Shown piece by piece: positions 1 through 8,512 of a stretch of DNA of 9,016 nt. The position numbers and the translations under genes are program-made. The notes below the pieces were generated by a model, which had not been told where the DNA came from, ran no database searches, and was given only the letters and a program-made list of their open reading frames with translations. Origin of the DNA: Sulfitobacter sp. (GTDB taxonomy: Bacteria > Pseudomonadota > Alphaproteobacteria > Rhodobacterales > Rhodobacteraceae); the NCBI GenBank assembly GCA_024636405.1, contig JAGXHC010000104.1, forward strand, positions 1 to 9,016, written 5' to 3'. The first letter of the stretch is position 1; each line of letters opens with the position of its first letter.

Positions 1-209
1 AGCAGCTTCCGCTGGCCTTCGGGATGCAACCTTATGCCTTCAAGGGCGGCGATCTGGACAAGGTGATGTTGGCGCGAATCTGGCAGTTATGTGAACGCGA
101 CACCACAATCCGCCCGCTTGGGTTTGCCATGTTGCGTATGGTCATGACTGAACCGCGCAGCATCTTTGGCCGCGTGCAGGATCTCAAAAAAAGCAAGCAG
201 GCTGGCTGA
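1..209 (+). CDS. C-terminal end of an unidentified protein (5' partial)
   Basis: An open frame (first full codon at position 3) enters from the left edge and ends at a TGA at 207-209, giving about 68 visible residues. The fragment has a GGDLDKVMLARIW segment, several Arg/Met residues and a basic tail ending in KKSKQAG. I see no catalytic motif, membrane segment or signal that names a family. It is judged to be real coding sequence because the frame is open from the edge and the next gene begins one base after its stop, the usual spacing for translationally coupled genes. The downstream neighbour is a glycosyltransferase, so this could belong to a surface polysaccharide or sugar-transfer locus, but that is inference from position only. 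An ATG at 24 lies in frame, yet the frame is open upstream of it to the edge, so the gene most likely starts outside the window. Confidence 0.6.
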   Translation, partial: QLPLAFGMQPYAFKGGDLDKVMLARIWQLCERDTTIRPLGFAMLRMVMTEPRSIFGRVQDLKKSKQAG

Positions 210-210
210 A

Positions 211-1155
211 ATGATGCAGACCTGGGGACTGACAGCAACAATACTCGCCCCTGCCGCAGAAATCCTGCACTTTGCGGCCTACCATCTGGAGGCCGGCGCG
301 CAGCGGCTTTACCTCTATCTTGATGCGGAAAATGAGACCGCGTTTACCGCCCTCAAGGCGCATCCCAAGATCCGTGTGACGACCTGCGATGCGGCGTGGT
401 GGGAAAAGCGCGGCAAGGAACGGCCGAAAAAACATCAGGTACGCCAGACGGTGAATGCCACCCACGCCTATCAGCGCCGGGCGGAGGTCGATTGGCTGAT
501 CCATATGGACGTGGACGAATTTCTGGTCTCGGATCGGGGCATCGGATCAATCCTTTCGGCAATGCCGGCCACCACCCCCGTCGCGCGCGCCCGCCCGATG
601 GAGGCGCTGTCCGGCGAAGCCTGCGCTTTCAAAGGGTTCATCGCCCCCGGTCCCGCCCGCGCGCGGATTACGTCGGATCTCTATCCAACCTTCGGCGCCC
701 ATGTGAACGGCGGGTTCCTGAGCCATCTGGCGGGCAAAGTCTTTGTCCGGACCGGGTTGGAAGACGTGCGCGTGCAGATCCACAACGCCTTTCAAAATGA
801 CAGCGAACTCAAGGGCGCGGACCTGGACCAGGTTGATATCGCGCTTGCCCATTGTCACGCCAAGACGTGGGATGACTGGCACGCGGCCTACCAGTACCGG
901 CTGACCAAAGGCTCCTACCGCGCCGCACTTGGCCCCAACAAGCCGCGCGATCAGGGCAGGCTAAGCATGCACGAATTGTTCCGCCAGATCGAACGGGACA
1001 GCGGCACAGCGGGCCTGCGGGCCTTTTTCGACGAAATCTGCGCCGATACCCCAGATCTGCGCGCCCGGCTTGCGCGCCACGGTCTGCTGCGCAAGGCCAA
1101 TCTCGCGCTGAGCCAGCCATTGTCCATGCATTTCCCGGACTTCCGCGCAGGCTGA
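211..1155 (+). CDS. Glycosyltransferase family 2-type protein (GT-A fold, DxD motif)
   Basis: Predicted 314-residue cytoplasmic glycosyltransferase of the small GT2-like group (Pfam Glyco_tranf_2_4 type). These proteins transfer a sugar from a nucleotide-sugar donor, usually onto a surface glycan; donor and acceptor cannot be read here. The N-terminus has the alternating strand-helix pattern of a GT-A domain: a strand at 8-13, a helix around 16-29, then a strand LYLYLDAEN at 33-41. The likely metal and nucleotide-sugar site is HMDVDEF at 98-104, with the DxD at Asp100 and Asp102. His/Trp-rich segments (AHCHAKTWDDW) lie in the C-terminal half. There is no signal peptide or membrane segment. 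The ATG at 211 is chosen because it follows the upstream stop by one base. An in-frame ATG at 166 would overlap that gene by 44 nt and add an unrelated-looking stretch. Only a weak AGG lies upstream, so translation may be coupled. Family assignment is fairly sure; substrate is unknown. Confidence 0.75.
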   Translation: MMQTWGLTATILAPAAEILHFAAYHLEAGAQRLYLYLDAENETAFTALKAHPKIRVTTCDAAWWEKRGKERPKKHQVRQTVNATHAYQRRAEVDWLIHMDVDEFLVSDRGIGSILSAMPATTPVARARPMEALSGEACAFKGFIAPGPARARITSDLYPTFGAHVNGGFLSHLAGKVFVRTGLEDVRVQIHNAFQNDSELKGADLDQVDIALAHCHAKTWDDWHAAYQYRLTKGSYRAALGPNKPRDQGRLSMHELFRQIERDSGTAGLRAFFDEICADTPDLRARLARHGLLRKANLALSQPLSMHFPDFRAG

Positions 1156-1175
1156 CCCGTCTCACGTGCATTTGT

Positions 1176-1204
1176 TTGACGCCGTCGCGCCAACTTGTTA
1201 TGGG
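1176..1204 (+). promoter_or_regulatory. Candidate sigma70-type promoter for the helicase gene
   Basis: TTGACG at 1176-1181 matches the -35 consensus at five of six bases. After a 17-nt spacer, TATGGG at 1199-1204 matches the -10 at its first three bases. This is the only good -35 in the 144-nt gap. It would start transcription near 1210 and leave a leader of about 90 nt. The weak -10 makes this a candidate only; the assignment is by eye. Confidence 0.35.
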
Positions 1205-1213
1205 CAGCGGATA

Positions 1214-1255
1214 CATGTCGCGGCCACGCCGCCTTGGGCCATGCGGGCCGACATG
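1214..1255 (+). other. Imperfect inverted repeat (possible leader hairpin)
   Basis: CATGTC at 1214-1219 pairs with GACATG at 1250-1255. After a 2-nt bulge (1220-1221), GGCC at 1222-1225 pairs with GGCC at 1246-1249, making a ten-pair interrupted stem around a 20-nt loop. It lies between the candidate promoter and the helicase start codon, so it would be in the mRNA leader. No T-tract follows, so it does not look like a terminator. It could instead be a protein-binding palindrome on DNA. Confidence 0.35.
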
Positions 1256-1299
1256 ACTGCGCCGCGGGCCAAATAAGTGTCCGCTCAAACCGGATACGT

Positions 1300-3030
<1,731 letters not shown>

Positions 3031-3071
3031 TCCCGCGCCTACGCGCAAGTCGCCACATTCCAGCAAGAATC

Positions 3072-3099
3072 AGCCCCGGAACGCTCCGGGGCTTTTTTT
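3072..3099 (+). terminator. Rho-independent terminator after the helicase gene
   Basis: AGCCCCGGA (3072-3080) and TCCGGGGCT (3085-3093) form a perfect 9-bp GC-rich stem around the 4-nt loop ACGC. A run of seven T follows at 3093-3099. The terminator lies 41 nt after the helicase stop and isolates that gene from the next one on the same strand. Confidence 0.93.
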
Positions 3100-3102
3100 G
3101 TC

Positions 3103-3130
3103 TTGGACAGCGTTCAATCACGCATTAGAT
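3103..3130 (+). promoter_or_regulatory. Weak candidate promoter for the exported-protein gene
   Basis: TTGGAC at 3103-3108 and TTAGAT at 3125-3130 are 16 nt apart, and each matches the sigma70 consensus at three of six bases. A promoter is expected in the 61 nt between the terminator at 3099 and the ATG at 3161, because read-through should be low. The boxes are poor, so the exact position is a guess. Confidence 0.2.
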
Positions 3131-3160
3131 CACGCGCATATCCCCACATCGGAGCCCGTG

Positions 3161-3787
3161 ATGCGTCGCCTTATCGTTGTTTTTCTTCTGACATTCTGCG
3201 CCCTGCCCGCCGCAGCAGAAAGCTGCCGCGCCTACGTCAACGGCAGCGAAGTCGTGGTGGATGCCGAAAATTTTGACACTTTCAGGGAAACGGTCAAACG
3301 CCGCGAAAGGTTGCTGAACTGGCCGTCAAAAACCTGGAACCGCACGCTTGGTGCGCCAGTGGCCTGCAACAGCGGCGTTCTGTTTGATTATCTGGCCAGC
3401 ACCGTACCCGTCGAGGACATCGACGGATATTGCCTGACCAACAGCACCGAAGCGGGATATTTCCTGATCCCCGGCCCGCGCAATTTTCGCGGCATGTGCC
3501 GCAAGACCCTGTGCGAAAAGGTAAATGCCACCGTAGAGGAAACCCGCGACATTACGGCGGCGCTGGCTTCCAGCGCGCTGGAATCCGCGACGGATCCGGA
3601 CGCACGGCGTGCCGTGGCGCATAAATCGGGGGCGTTCATTCTGTCAGGTTCTGCTGCCAGTCTGGGCACCACGCTCAGCAGCGCAGGCACCGGCGTGATG
3701 ACCGCGCTTTCAACCCCTGGCGTATTGGCAGCGGCGGGCGTCACTGTGGTCGCGGCTGGCGGGGCGGTCTACATCTGTAGCCGCTGA
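3161..3787 (+). CDS. Exported cysteine-containing protein of unknown function
   Basis: A 208-residue protein that I do not recognise. Residues 1-19 form a classic Sec signal peptide: two Arg, a hydrophobic core LIVVFLLTFCALP, then an AAA cleavage site before Glu20. The predicted mature part carries six cysteines, at 22, 69, 91, 113, 118 and 206, which would allow disulfides in the periplasm. Residues about 155-205 are rich in Ala, Gly, Ser, Thr and Val and end in a hydrophobic stretch (VLAAAGVTVVAAGGAVYI at 188-205) long enough to be a C-terminal membrane anchor, leaving only CSR after it. A good Shine-Dalgarno, GGAG at 3151-3154, sits 6 nt before the ATG. The frame is open further upstream through the repetitive helicase tail, but the signal peptide and ribosome site fix this start. 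The preceding terminator suggests it is transcribed alone. Its stop lies 18 nt from the convergent rnj stop. Function is not predictable. Confidence 0.8.
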   Translation: MRRLIVVFLLTFCALPAAAESCRAYVNGSEVVVDAENFDTFRETVKRRERLLNWPSKTWNRTLGAPVACNSGVLFDYLASTVPVEDIDGYCLTNSTEAGYFLIPGPRNFRGMCRKTLCEKVNATVEETRDITAALASSALESATDPDARRAVAHKSGAFILSGSAASLGTTLSSAGTGVMTALSTPGVLAAAGVTVVAAGGAVYICSR

Positions 3788-3824
3788 CCGCCAGCGCGCG
3801 GGGGGTCAGCTTAACCGGCTGACC
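3783..3824. repeat. Overlapping inverted repeats at the convergent gene junction
   Basis: GCTGACC (3783-3789), its exact reverse complement GGTCAGC (3804-3810), and GCTGACC again (3818-3824) lie in a row. The middle arm can pair with either outer arm, giving two mutually exclusive hairpins with loops of 14 and 7 nt. The larger one can add two C-G pairs (3791-3792 with 3801-3802) beyond a G-G mismatch. The arms contain the stop codons of both convergent genes. A bidirectional termination or 3'-end protection role is possible, but no T-tract follows on either strand. Confidence 0.6.
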
Positions 3825-5473
3825 ACCACCGTCACTTCGGGCTTCTTGCCGATCTCGCTGTGCGCCGACTGGCGCACAGTGCGTTTCAGGCCCTCGTTCA
3901 GCTTGTCATCGTCGCGCAGGATCTTCGCGCCCGCCCGGTTCAGCCATTGGGTAAGGTCCGCTTCCAGCACATCGGCAAGCGTGGCTTTTGAACCGCCGAA
4001 CTCCGGCAGCCCCATTGTATCGACCCAAGGATCACCCAGCGGCTCGTCGTCCGCGTCCATGACGACCGTTACCGTGACATGCCCGTTCAGCGCCATACGG
4101 ATACGGTCGCGCACAACGCCGTCCAGCGCGCCGATCTTGACCGATCCGTCCAGATAGGTGCGCCCTGTGTCGATGTATTCCACGACCTTGGGGCTATTGC
4201 CGCTCAGGTCGATCATCATGCCATTGACGGCCAGAACGCCCTTGATGCCCTTGGCGTCCGCGATCTTGACGTGTTCGCGCAGGTGGCGGTGTTCGCCGTG
4301 CATCGGGATCAGGATCTGGGGCCGCACCACCGCGTGCAGTTCCTCCAGATCGGGGCGGTTGGCGTGGCCCGAGACATGATACCTGCCCGAGGAATCGTCC
4401 ACCACATCCACGCCCTTTTCAGAGAACATGTTGATGATGCGGATCACGCCGCGTTCATTGCCGGGGATGGTCTTCGACGAAAACAGGAACAAGTCCCCCT
4501 CTTTCATCTCCAGTCCCTGAAACTTGCCATTTGCCAACTGGGCGCTTGCCGCGCGGCGTTCGCCCTGGCTGCCGGTGACCAGAAGCATCAGATCGCCGTG
4601 CGGAATGCTGCGGGCTTCCTCGGGGCTGACGGTGCGCGGGAAATCCTTCATCACGCCTGATTCCAGCGCCGCCTCGACCATGCGGTTCATCGACCGGCCC
4701 AGCAGGACAATCGACCGCCCCGCGCGGTCACCTGCAACCGCCAGCGTCTTGACGCGCGCCACATTGGACGCAAACGTTGTTGCCACGACCATGCCGTCAT
4801 GGTCGGCCACCAGTTTTTCAATCTCCGGCCCCACGCTTGCCTCGGACCGGCCGGGCAGCGGCGAAAAGACATTGGTGGAATCGCAGATCAACGCCTTGAC
4901 GCCACCCTTGCAGACCTCTGCCCACAGCGTGTCGTCAAATGGCTCTCCGACGCCGGGTGTGCGGTCAATCTTGAAATCGCCCGAATGGATCACGCGCCCC
5001 TCGGGGCTGTCGATCACAAGCGCCGATGATTCCGGGATCGAATGCGATATTGGCATGAAACCCACGGTAAATGGCCCCGCGGTGATATTCTCGGGCCAGG
5101 CCCCGACAACGGTGACGGCCTCATTGGGATGTCCATGCTCGGACATCTTGCGGCGCGCGATATTGGCGGTGAACTTGCGCGCATAGACCGGCGCACGCAG
5201 CGCAGCATAATAATGCGCAACCGCGCCCACGTGGTCTTCGTGCGCGTGGGTGATAAAGATCGCGTCGATCCGGTCGCGCCGATCCTTCAGCCAGGTGATA
5301 TCCGGCAGGATCAGGTCCACACCGGGGCTTGTGTCCATGTCCGGAAACGCCACGCCAAGGTCGACAACAATCAGCCGCTCCTTGCCGGGTTTTCCATAGC
5401 CATAAACATAGGCATTCATGCCAATTTCGCCCGCCCCACCGAGGGGCAGGTAGATCAATCTTTCGCTGCTCAT
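3806..5473 (-). CDS. rnj: Ribonuclease J
   Basis: A 555-residue metallo-beta-lactamase/beta-CASP ribonuclease of full RNase J length. RNase J enzymes trim RNA from monophosphorylated 5' ends and some also cut internally; in alphaproteobacteria such as Rhodobacter and Sinorhizobium they mature rRNA and act alongside RNase E. The N-terminus reads LPLGGAGEIGMN (9-20), typical of the family. The zinc-site motif HAHEDH is at 76-81, with His144 (PISHS), Asp166 (SGDFKID) and His392 (MHGEH) as further likely ligands. The beta-CASP domain spans roughly 210-370 and includes the SGHANRPDLEEL segment (His370). The C-terminal domain follows from about 450. No signal peptide is present, so the enzyme is cytoplasmic. 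It is the last gene of the minus-strand unit, starting one base after the coaX stop. The nearest Shine-Dalgarno-like AAGGA lies about 14 nt from the ATG, so translation is probably coupled to coaX. Confidence 0.96.
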   Translation of the reverse strand: MSSERLIYLPLGGAGEIGMNAYVYGYGKPGKERLIVVDLGVAFPDMDTSPGVDLILPDITWLKDRRDRIDAIFITHAHEDHVGAVAHYYAALRAPVYARKFTANIARRKMSEHGHPNEAVTVVGAWPENITAGPFTVGFMPISHSIPESSALVIDSPEGRVIHSGDFKIDRTPGVGEPFDDTLWAEVCKGGVKALICDSTNVFSPLPGRSEASVGPEIEKLVADHDGMVVATTFASNVARVKTLAVAGDRAGRSIVLLGRSMNRMVEAALESGVMKDFPRTVSPEEARSIPHGDLMLLVTGSQGERRAASAQLANGKFQGLEMKEGDLFLFSSKTIPGNERGVIRIINMFSEKGVDVVDDSSGRYHVSGHANRPDLEELHAVVRPQILIPMHGEHRHLREHVKIADAKGIKGVLAVNGMMIDLSGNSPKVVEYIDTGRTYLDGSVKIGALDGVVRDRIRMALNGHVTVTVVMDADDEPLGDPWVDTMGLPEFGGSKATLADVLEADLTQWLNRAGAKILRDDDKLNEGLKRTVRQSAHSEIGKKPEVTVVVSRLS

Positions 5474-5474
5474 T

Positions 5475-6251
5475 TTATTCAGCTTTATCCTTGTTATAGT
5501 CGTAAATCACGGTCAATCCGTGCATAGTCAGATCATCTCGATATTCATCGAAGAGCTCGGCAGCCTGCTGGAACAGCGGTGCCAGCCCCCCTGTGGCGAT
5601 CACCCGCATTTCGCGGGCGCGTTCCGCCTTTATCCGCGCACATATCTCACGAACCAGTCCGATATAACCCCAAAAGACGCCCGATTGCATGCAGGCCACG
5701 GTATTTGTCCCAATCACCGTCTGCGGCTTCGCAATATCGACATGCGGCAGTGCAGCAGCGGCATGGTGCAGCGCCTCAAGGCTCAGGTTCACGCCCGGCG
5801 CAATCACCCCCCCGATATAGGCACCGTCCGCCGCGACCACGTCAAAGGTCGTCGCGGTGCCGAAATCCACCACAATCAGATCGCCACCATAAAGATCAAA
5901 TCCCGCCACCGTATTCACCAGCCGGTCCGGCCCCACCGCAGTCCCTGAATCCACGCGCACTTCTACAGGCAGCAAACACCCCGGTTTGCCCACCACCATG
6001 GGCCGTGTGTCAAAATAGCGGTCCGCCAGGACCCGCAGGTTGAACACCACGCGTGGCACTGTGGAACTGACGATCATCGCCGTGATTTTGGCCTCGATGC
6101 CCTGGAGCTTCATCAGGGTGCTCAGCCAGACATAATACTGATCCGCTGTGCGCTGCCATTCCGTAGAGGTGCGCCAGGTGGCGATAAATGCCTCCCCGTC
6201 CCAGATCGAAAACACCGTGTTGGTATTACCGCAGTCCACTGCCAGAAGCAT
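5475..6251 (-). CDS. coaX: Type III pantothenate kinase
   Basis: A 258-residue CoaX that phosphorylates pantothenate with ATP, the first step of coenzyme A synthesis. It has an ASKHA (acetate and sugar kinase/Hsp70/actin) fold. Visible motifs are DCGNTNT (6-12, phosphate-binding loop), GPDR (107-110, with the likely catalytic Asp109), DFGTATT (129-135), GGVIAPG (147-153) and ATGG (219-222). Length matches the family norm of about 250-260. From family knowledge, type III enzymes need a monovalent cation such as potassium and are not feedback-inhibited by CoA. A clear Shine-Dalgarno, GGGAGA at 6258-6263 on this strand, sits 6 nt before the ATG. The gene lies 17 nt after birA and one base before rnj. 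The birA-coaX pairing is sensible because both supply cofactors for acyl-CoA chemistry. Confidence 0.96.
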   Translation of the reverse strand: MLLAVDCGNTNTVFSIWDGEAFIATWRTSTEWQRTADQYYVWLSTLMKLQGIEAKITAMIVSSTVPRVVFNLRVLADRYFDTRPMVVGKPGCLLPVEVRVDSGTAVGPDRLVNTVAGFDLYGGDLIVVDFGTATTFDVVAADGAYIGGVIAPGVNLSLEALHHAAAALPHVDIAKPQTVIGTNTVACMQSGVFWGYIGLVREICARIKAERAREMRVIATGGLAPLFQQAAELFDEYRDDLTMHGLTVIYDYNKDKAE

Positions 6252-6268
6252 CAGGTTTCTCCCGCTGA

Positions 6269-7003
6269 TTAGAAATATACATCCGCCGCCGTTATCGGCA
6301 CCACACCCGTCGCGGTGCGCAGGATCAGGTTACCGCGCGCATCGACATCCTCAAAGGTGCCTGTCCATTCTTCACGCTGCGTGCGGGCGGTGATGACCTG
6401 CCCCACCCTTGCCGCCTGCGCCATCCATCCCGCGCGGATCGGGGCAAAGCCCTGTGTGCGGAACTGGGTCTCAAGCACCGCATATTCTGCCGCCAGCACG
6501 TCCAGAAATATCTCCGGCGATACCGCAAGCCCCAGATCCGCCAGCCGCACAGCAGGCAGCGCACCCGCCTCCATCACGGCAGGTGCCGGCGCATGGGCAA
6601 GGTTGACACCGATCCCAATGGCCAGATGCTCCCCAAAGCTTTCCAGCAGGATCCCCGCCACCTTGCCGCCGCGCATCAGCACGTCATTGGGCCATTTCAG
6701 CGCAAAATCCGCATCTCGCCCCGTCACCGCAACGAACGTGCGGTACAACGCCAGCGACGCCACAAAGGACCGCAGCGCGGCCGTGCCCGGCGGCTCTTCG
6801 CGGCGCATCAACAATGTGGCTGCAAAGTTCCCGCGCGGTGTGCCCCAGGCGCGGCCACGACGTCCGCGCGCCGCTGTCTGCTCAAGCGCAAGGATCCAGA
6901 TCGGGCCGGTCGTCAGCCCCTGCGCCCGTCGTGCCGCCTCCGACAGGGTCGAATCGAGACTGTCAAAAACCTCTCGGCCGTAACCTTCGGGCCAGCCGGT
7001 CAT
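6269..7003 (-). CDS. birA: Biotin--[acetyl-CoA-carboxylase] ligase, monofunctional
   Basis: A 244-residue biotin protein ligase that makes biotinyl-5'-AMP and transfers biotin to the lysine of biotin carboxyl carrier proteins. Motifs are LDST (16-19), the biotin/adenylate loop ARGRRGRAW (45-53), KWPNDV (103-108), GGKVAGILLES (112-122, likely adenylate-contacting Lys114) and GIGVN (130-134). A small beta-rich C-terminal domain covers about 198-244. E. coli BirA is about 320 residues because it carries an N-terminal helix-turn-helix. That domain is absent here, so this is a class I ligase that cannot repress a biotin operon itself. In many alphaproteobacteria BioR does that job, but no BioR gene or site is seen here. 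The ATG at 7003 has no good Shine-Dalgarno and no in-frame ATG, GTG or TTG occurs between it and the nuoN stop. The adenylate loop has Ala45 where E. coli has Gly. Confidence 0.95.
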   Translation of the reverse strand: MTGWPEGYGREVFDSLDSTLSEAARRAQGLTTGPIWILALEQTAARGRRGRAWGTPRGNFAATLLMRREEPPGTAALRSFVASLALYRTFVAVTGRDADFALKWPNDVLMRGGKVAGILLESFGEHLAIGIGVNLAHAPAPAVMEAGALPAVRLADLGLAVSPEIFLDVLAAEYAVLETQFRTQGFAPIRAGWMAQAARVGQVITARTQREEWTGTFEDVDARGNLILRTATGVVPITAADVYF

Positions 7004-7056
7004 GGGGTGGCTGAGGGCTGCGCTGGACCGCCCGACGCCTTGGTGCCGCGCACCGC

Positions 7057-8499
7057 TCAGTTGACCAGCGTCGCCGCCGCCGCTGCCGCCGCGCCTTCGA
7101 CACCGAACATATTCGCGATGCCCAGCACCATGACCAGCGCCGATGCGATCAGAAAACCCGCCAGCAAGGTGCCGCCGGTATTGTCCAGCTGTTCAGACCG
7201 TTCATCACCGAAATACATGTAGAATACGATGCGCAGGTAGTAATAGGCGCCGATCACACTGGCGATCACGCCCGCGACCGCCAGCCATGCCAGCCCCGCG
7301 TCATAAGCCGCGCGCAGCACGTAAAGCTTGCCGAAGAACCCCAGCATCGGCGGCACACCGGCCAGCGAGAACAGCAACACCAGCATCGCAAGCGCGCGTC
7401 CGGGACTGCGCTTGGAATACATATTGAGCGATCCGATATCGGTCACCGGTGCGCCGTCCTTGCTCATCAGTAGAATGAAGGCAAACGTGCCGATGTTCAT
7501 GGTGACGTAAATCGCCATATAGACCAGCATCGCCTGCACACCCAGCGCCGTACCCGCCGCCAGCCCCATCAGCGCATAGCCCATGTGCGCAATCGACGAA
7601 TAGGCCATCAGCCGCTTGATGTTGGTCTGTCCGATGGCCGCGATGGCCCCCAGAAACATCGACAGCACCGACAGCAGCGCAATGATCTGGCTCCAGTCCC
7701 CCACCGCATTGCCGAATGCGTCGAACAAAAGCCGCGCAAAAAGCGCCATCGCCGCCATCTTCGGTGCCGTGGCAAAGAACGCTGTCACCGGCGTGGGCGA
7801 CCCCTCGTAGACGTCGGGGGTCCACATATGAAACGGCACCGCAGACACCTTGAAGGCAAGGCCGGAAATCAGGAACACTAGACCAAACAGCAACCCAATG
7901 GAGCTTTCGCCCGACTGCGCCGTGACGATGATGCCGTTGAACAGCGTGGTGCCTGCATAGCCGTAAACCAGCGATGCACCATAAAGCAGCAGACCGGAGG
8001 ACAACGCGCCCAGCACGAAATACTTCAGCCCGGCTTCGGTGGACTTGGCACTGTCCCGGCGGAGCGATGCGACCACGTAAAGCGCCAGCGACTGCAATTC
8101 CAGCCCCATATAAAGCGCCATCAGATCGCCCGCGCTGACCATCATCATCATGCCCACAGCCGCCAGTGCTACCAGCACCGGATATTCAAACCGCAGCAAT
8201 CCGCGCGCCTTCATATAGCCTTCGGACATCACCAGCACCGCCGCCGCCGACAAAAGGATCGTGACCTTGGCAAAACGCGCAAAACCGTCATCAATGAACA
8301 TGCCGCCAAAGGCCGCGCGCGTCCCGTGATCGCTTAGCCCGATCCAGGCGGCCAGCAGGGTCATGACCCCAGCCGTCAGCCAGACCAGCAGCCCGCCCGC
8401 CCCGTCCTTGGTGGTATAGACCGCGCCCAGCAGACTGAGCATGGCAAAGACCGCCAGCAAAATCTCGGGCAGGATGATGTTCAGATCAGCGGATATCAT
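7057..8499 (-). CDS. nuoN: NADH-quinone oxidoreductase subunit N (complex I)
   Basis: A 480-residue antiporter-like membrane subunit of NADH dehydrogenase I, which couples NADH oxidation to proton export across the inner membrane. The sequence is a succession of about 14 hydrophobic helices. The charged residues of the proton path are visible: Glu134 (GLELQSL), Lys159 (GLKYF), Lys217 ([19 protein letters not shown]), Lys247 (TAPKMA) and Lys391 (FFGKLY), matching the essential Glu and Lys residues known in E. coli NuoN. The [15 protein letters not shown] block is a family signature. The ATG at 8499 is preferred over the GTG at 8502 because AAAGGA lies 7 nt from the ATG but only 4 nt from the GTG. 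Its start lies 13 nt from the nuoM stop, as expected in a nuo operon. The C-terminus ends in seven consecutive Ala before TLVN, which I take as a lineage detail. Confidence 0.97.
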   Translation of the reverse strand: MISADLNIILPEILLAVFAMLSLLGAVYTTKDGAGGLLVWLTAGVMTLLAAWIGLSDHGTRAAFGGMFIDDGFARFAKVTILLSAAAVLVMSEGYMKARGLLRFEYPVLVALAAVGMMMMVSAGDLMALYMGLELQSLALYVVASLRRDSAKSTEAGLKYFVLGALSSGLLLYGASLVYGYAGTTLFNGIIVTAQSGESSIGLLFGLVFLISGLAFKVSAVPFHMWTPDVYEGSPTPVTAFFATAPKMAAMALFARLLFDAFGNAVGDWSQIIALLSVLSMFLGAIAAIGQTNIKRLMAYSSIAHMGYALMGLAAGTALGVQAMLVYMAIYVTMNIGTFAFILLMSKDGAPVTDIGSLNMYSKRSPGRALAMLVLLFSLAGVPPMLGFFGKLYVLRAAYDAGLAWLAVAGVIASVIGAYYYLRIVFYMYFGDERSEQLDNTGGTLLAGFLIASALVMVLGIANMFGVEGAAAAAAATLVN

Positions 8500-8506
8500 C
8501 ACGCGG

Positions 8507-8512
8507 TCCTTT
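8507..8512 (-). promoter_or_regulatory. Ribosome binding site of nuoN
   Basis: AAAGGA on the minus strand lies directly after the nuoM stop codon and 7 nt from the ATG at 8499. This spacing decides between two adjacent start codons (GTG at 8502, ATG at 8499) in favour of the ATG. Confidence 0.7.

Noticed and set aside
166..210. Upstream ATG start for the glycosyltransferase
   Set aside because: It would overlap the preceding gene by 44 nt and add residues that do not fit the family's N-terminus. The ATG at 211 directly follows the upstream stop.
1163..1168. CACGTG palindrome upstream of the candidate -35
   Set aside because: A six-base palindrome is expected by chance at this scale and no partner site is present.
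4079..4660. Plus-strand open frame of 193 codons opposite rnj
   Set aside because: It is a shadow of the RNase J gene, whose catalytic motifs are intact throughout. The product is rich in His, Asp and Val, with no recognisable domain.
7042..7054. Small hairpin GGTGC-CGC-GCACC between nuoN and birA
   Set aside because: Only five pairs, with no T-tract on either strand, in GC-rich sequence where such stems are common. It is not enough for a terminator, and BirA lacks a DNA-binding domain, so it is not a BirA operator.
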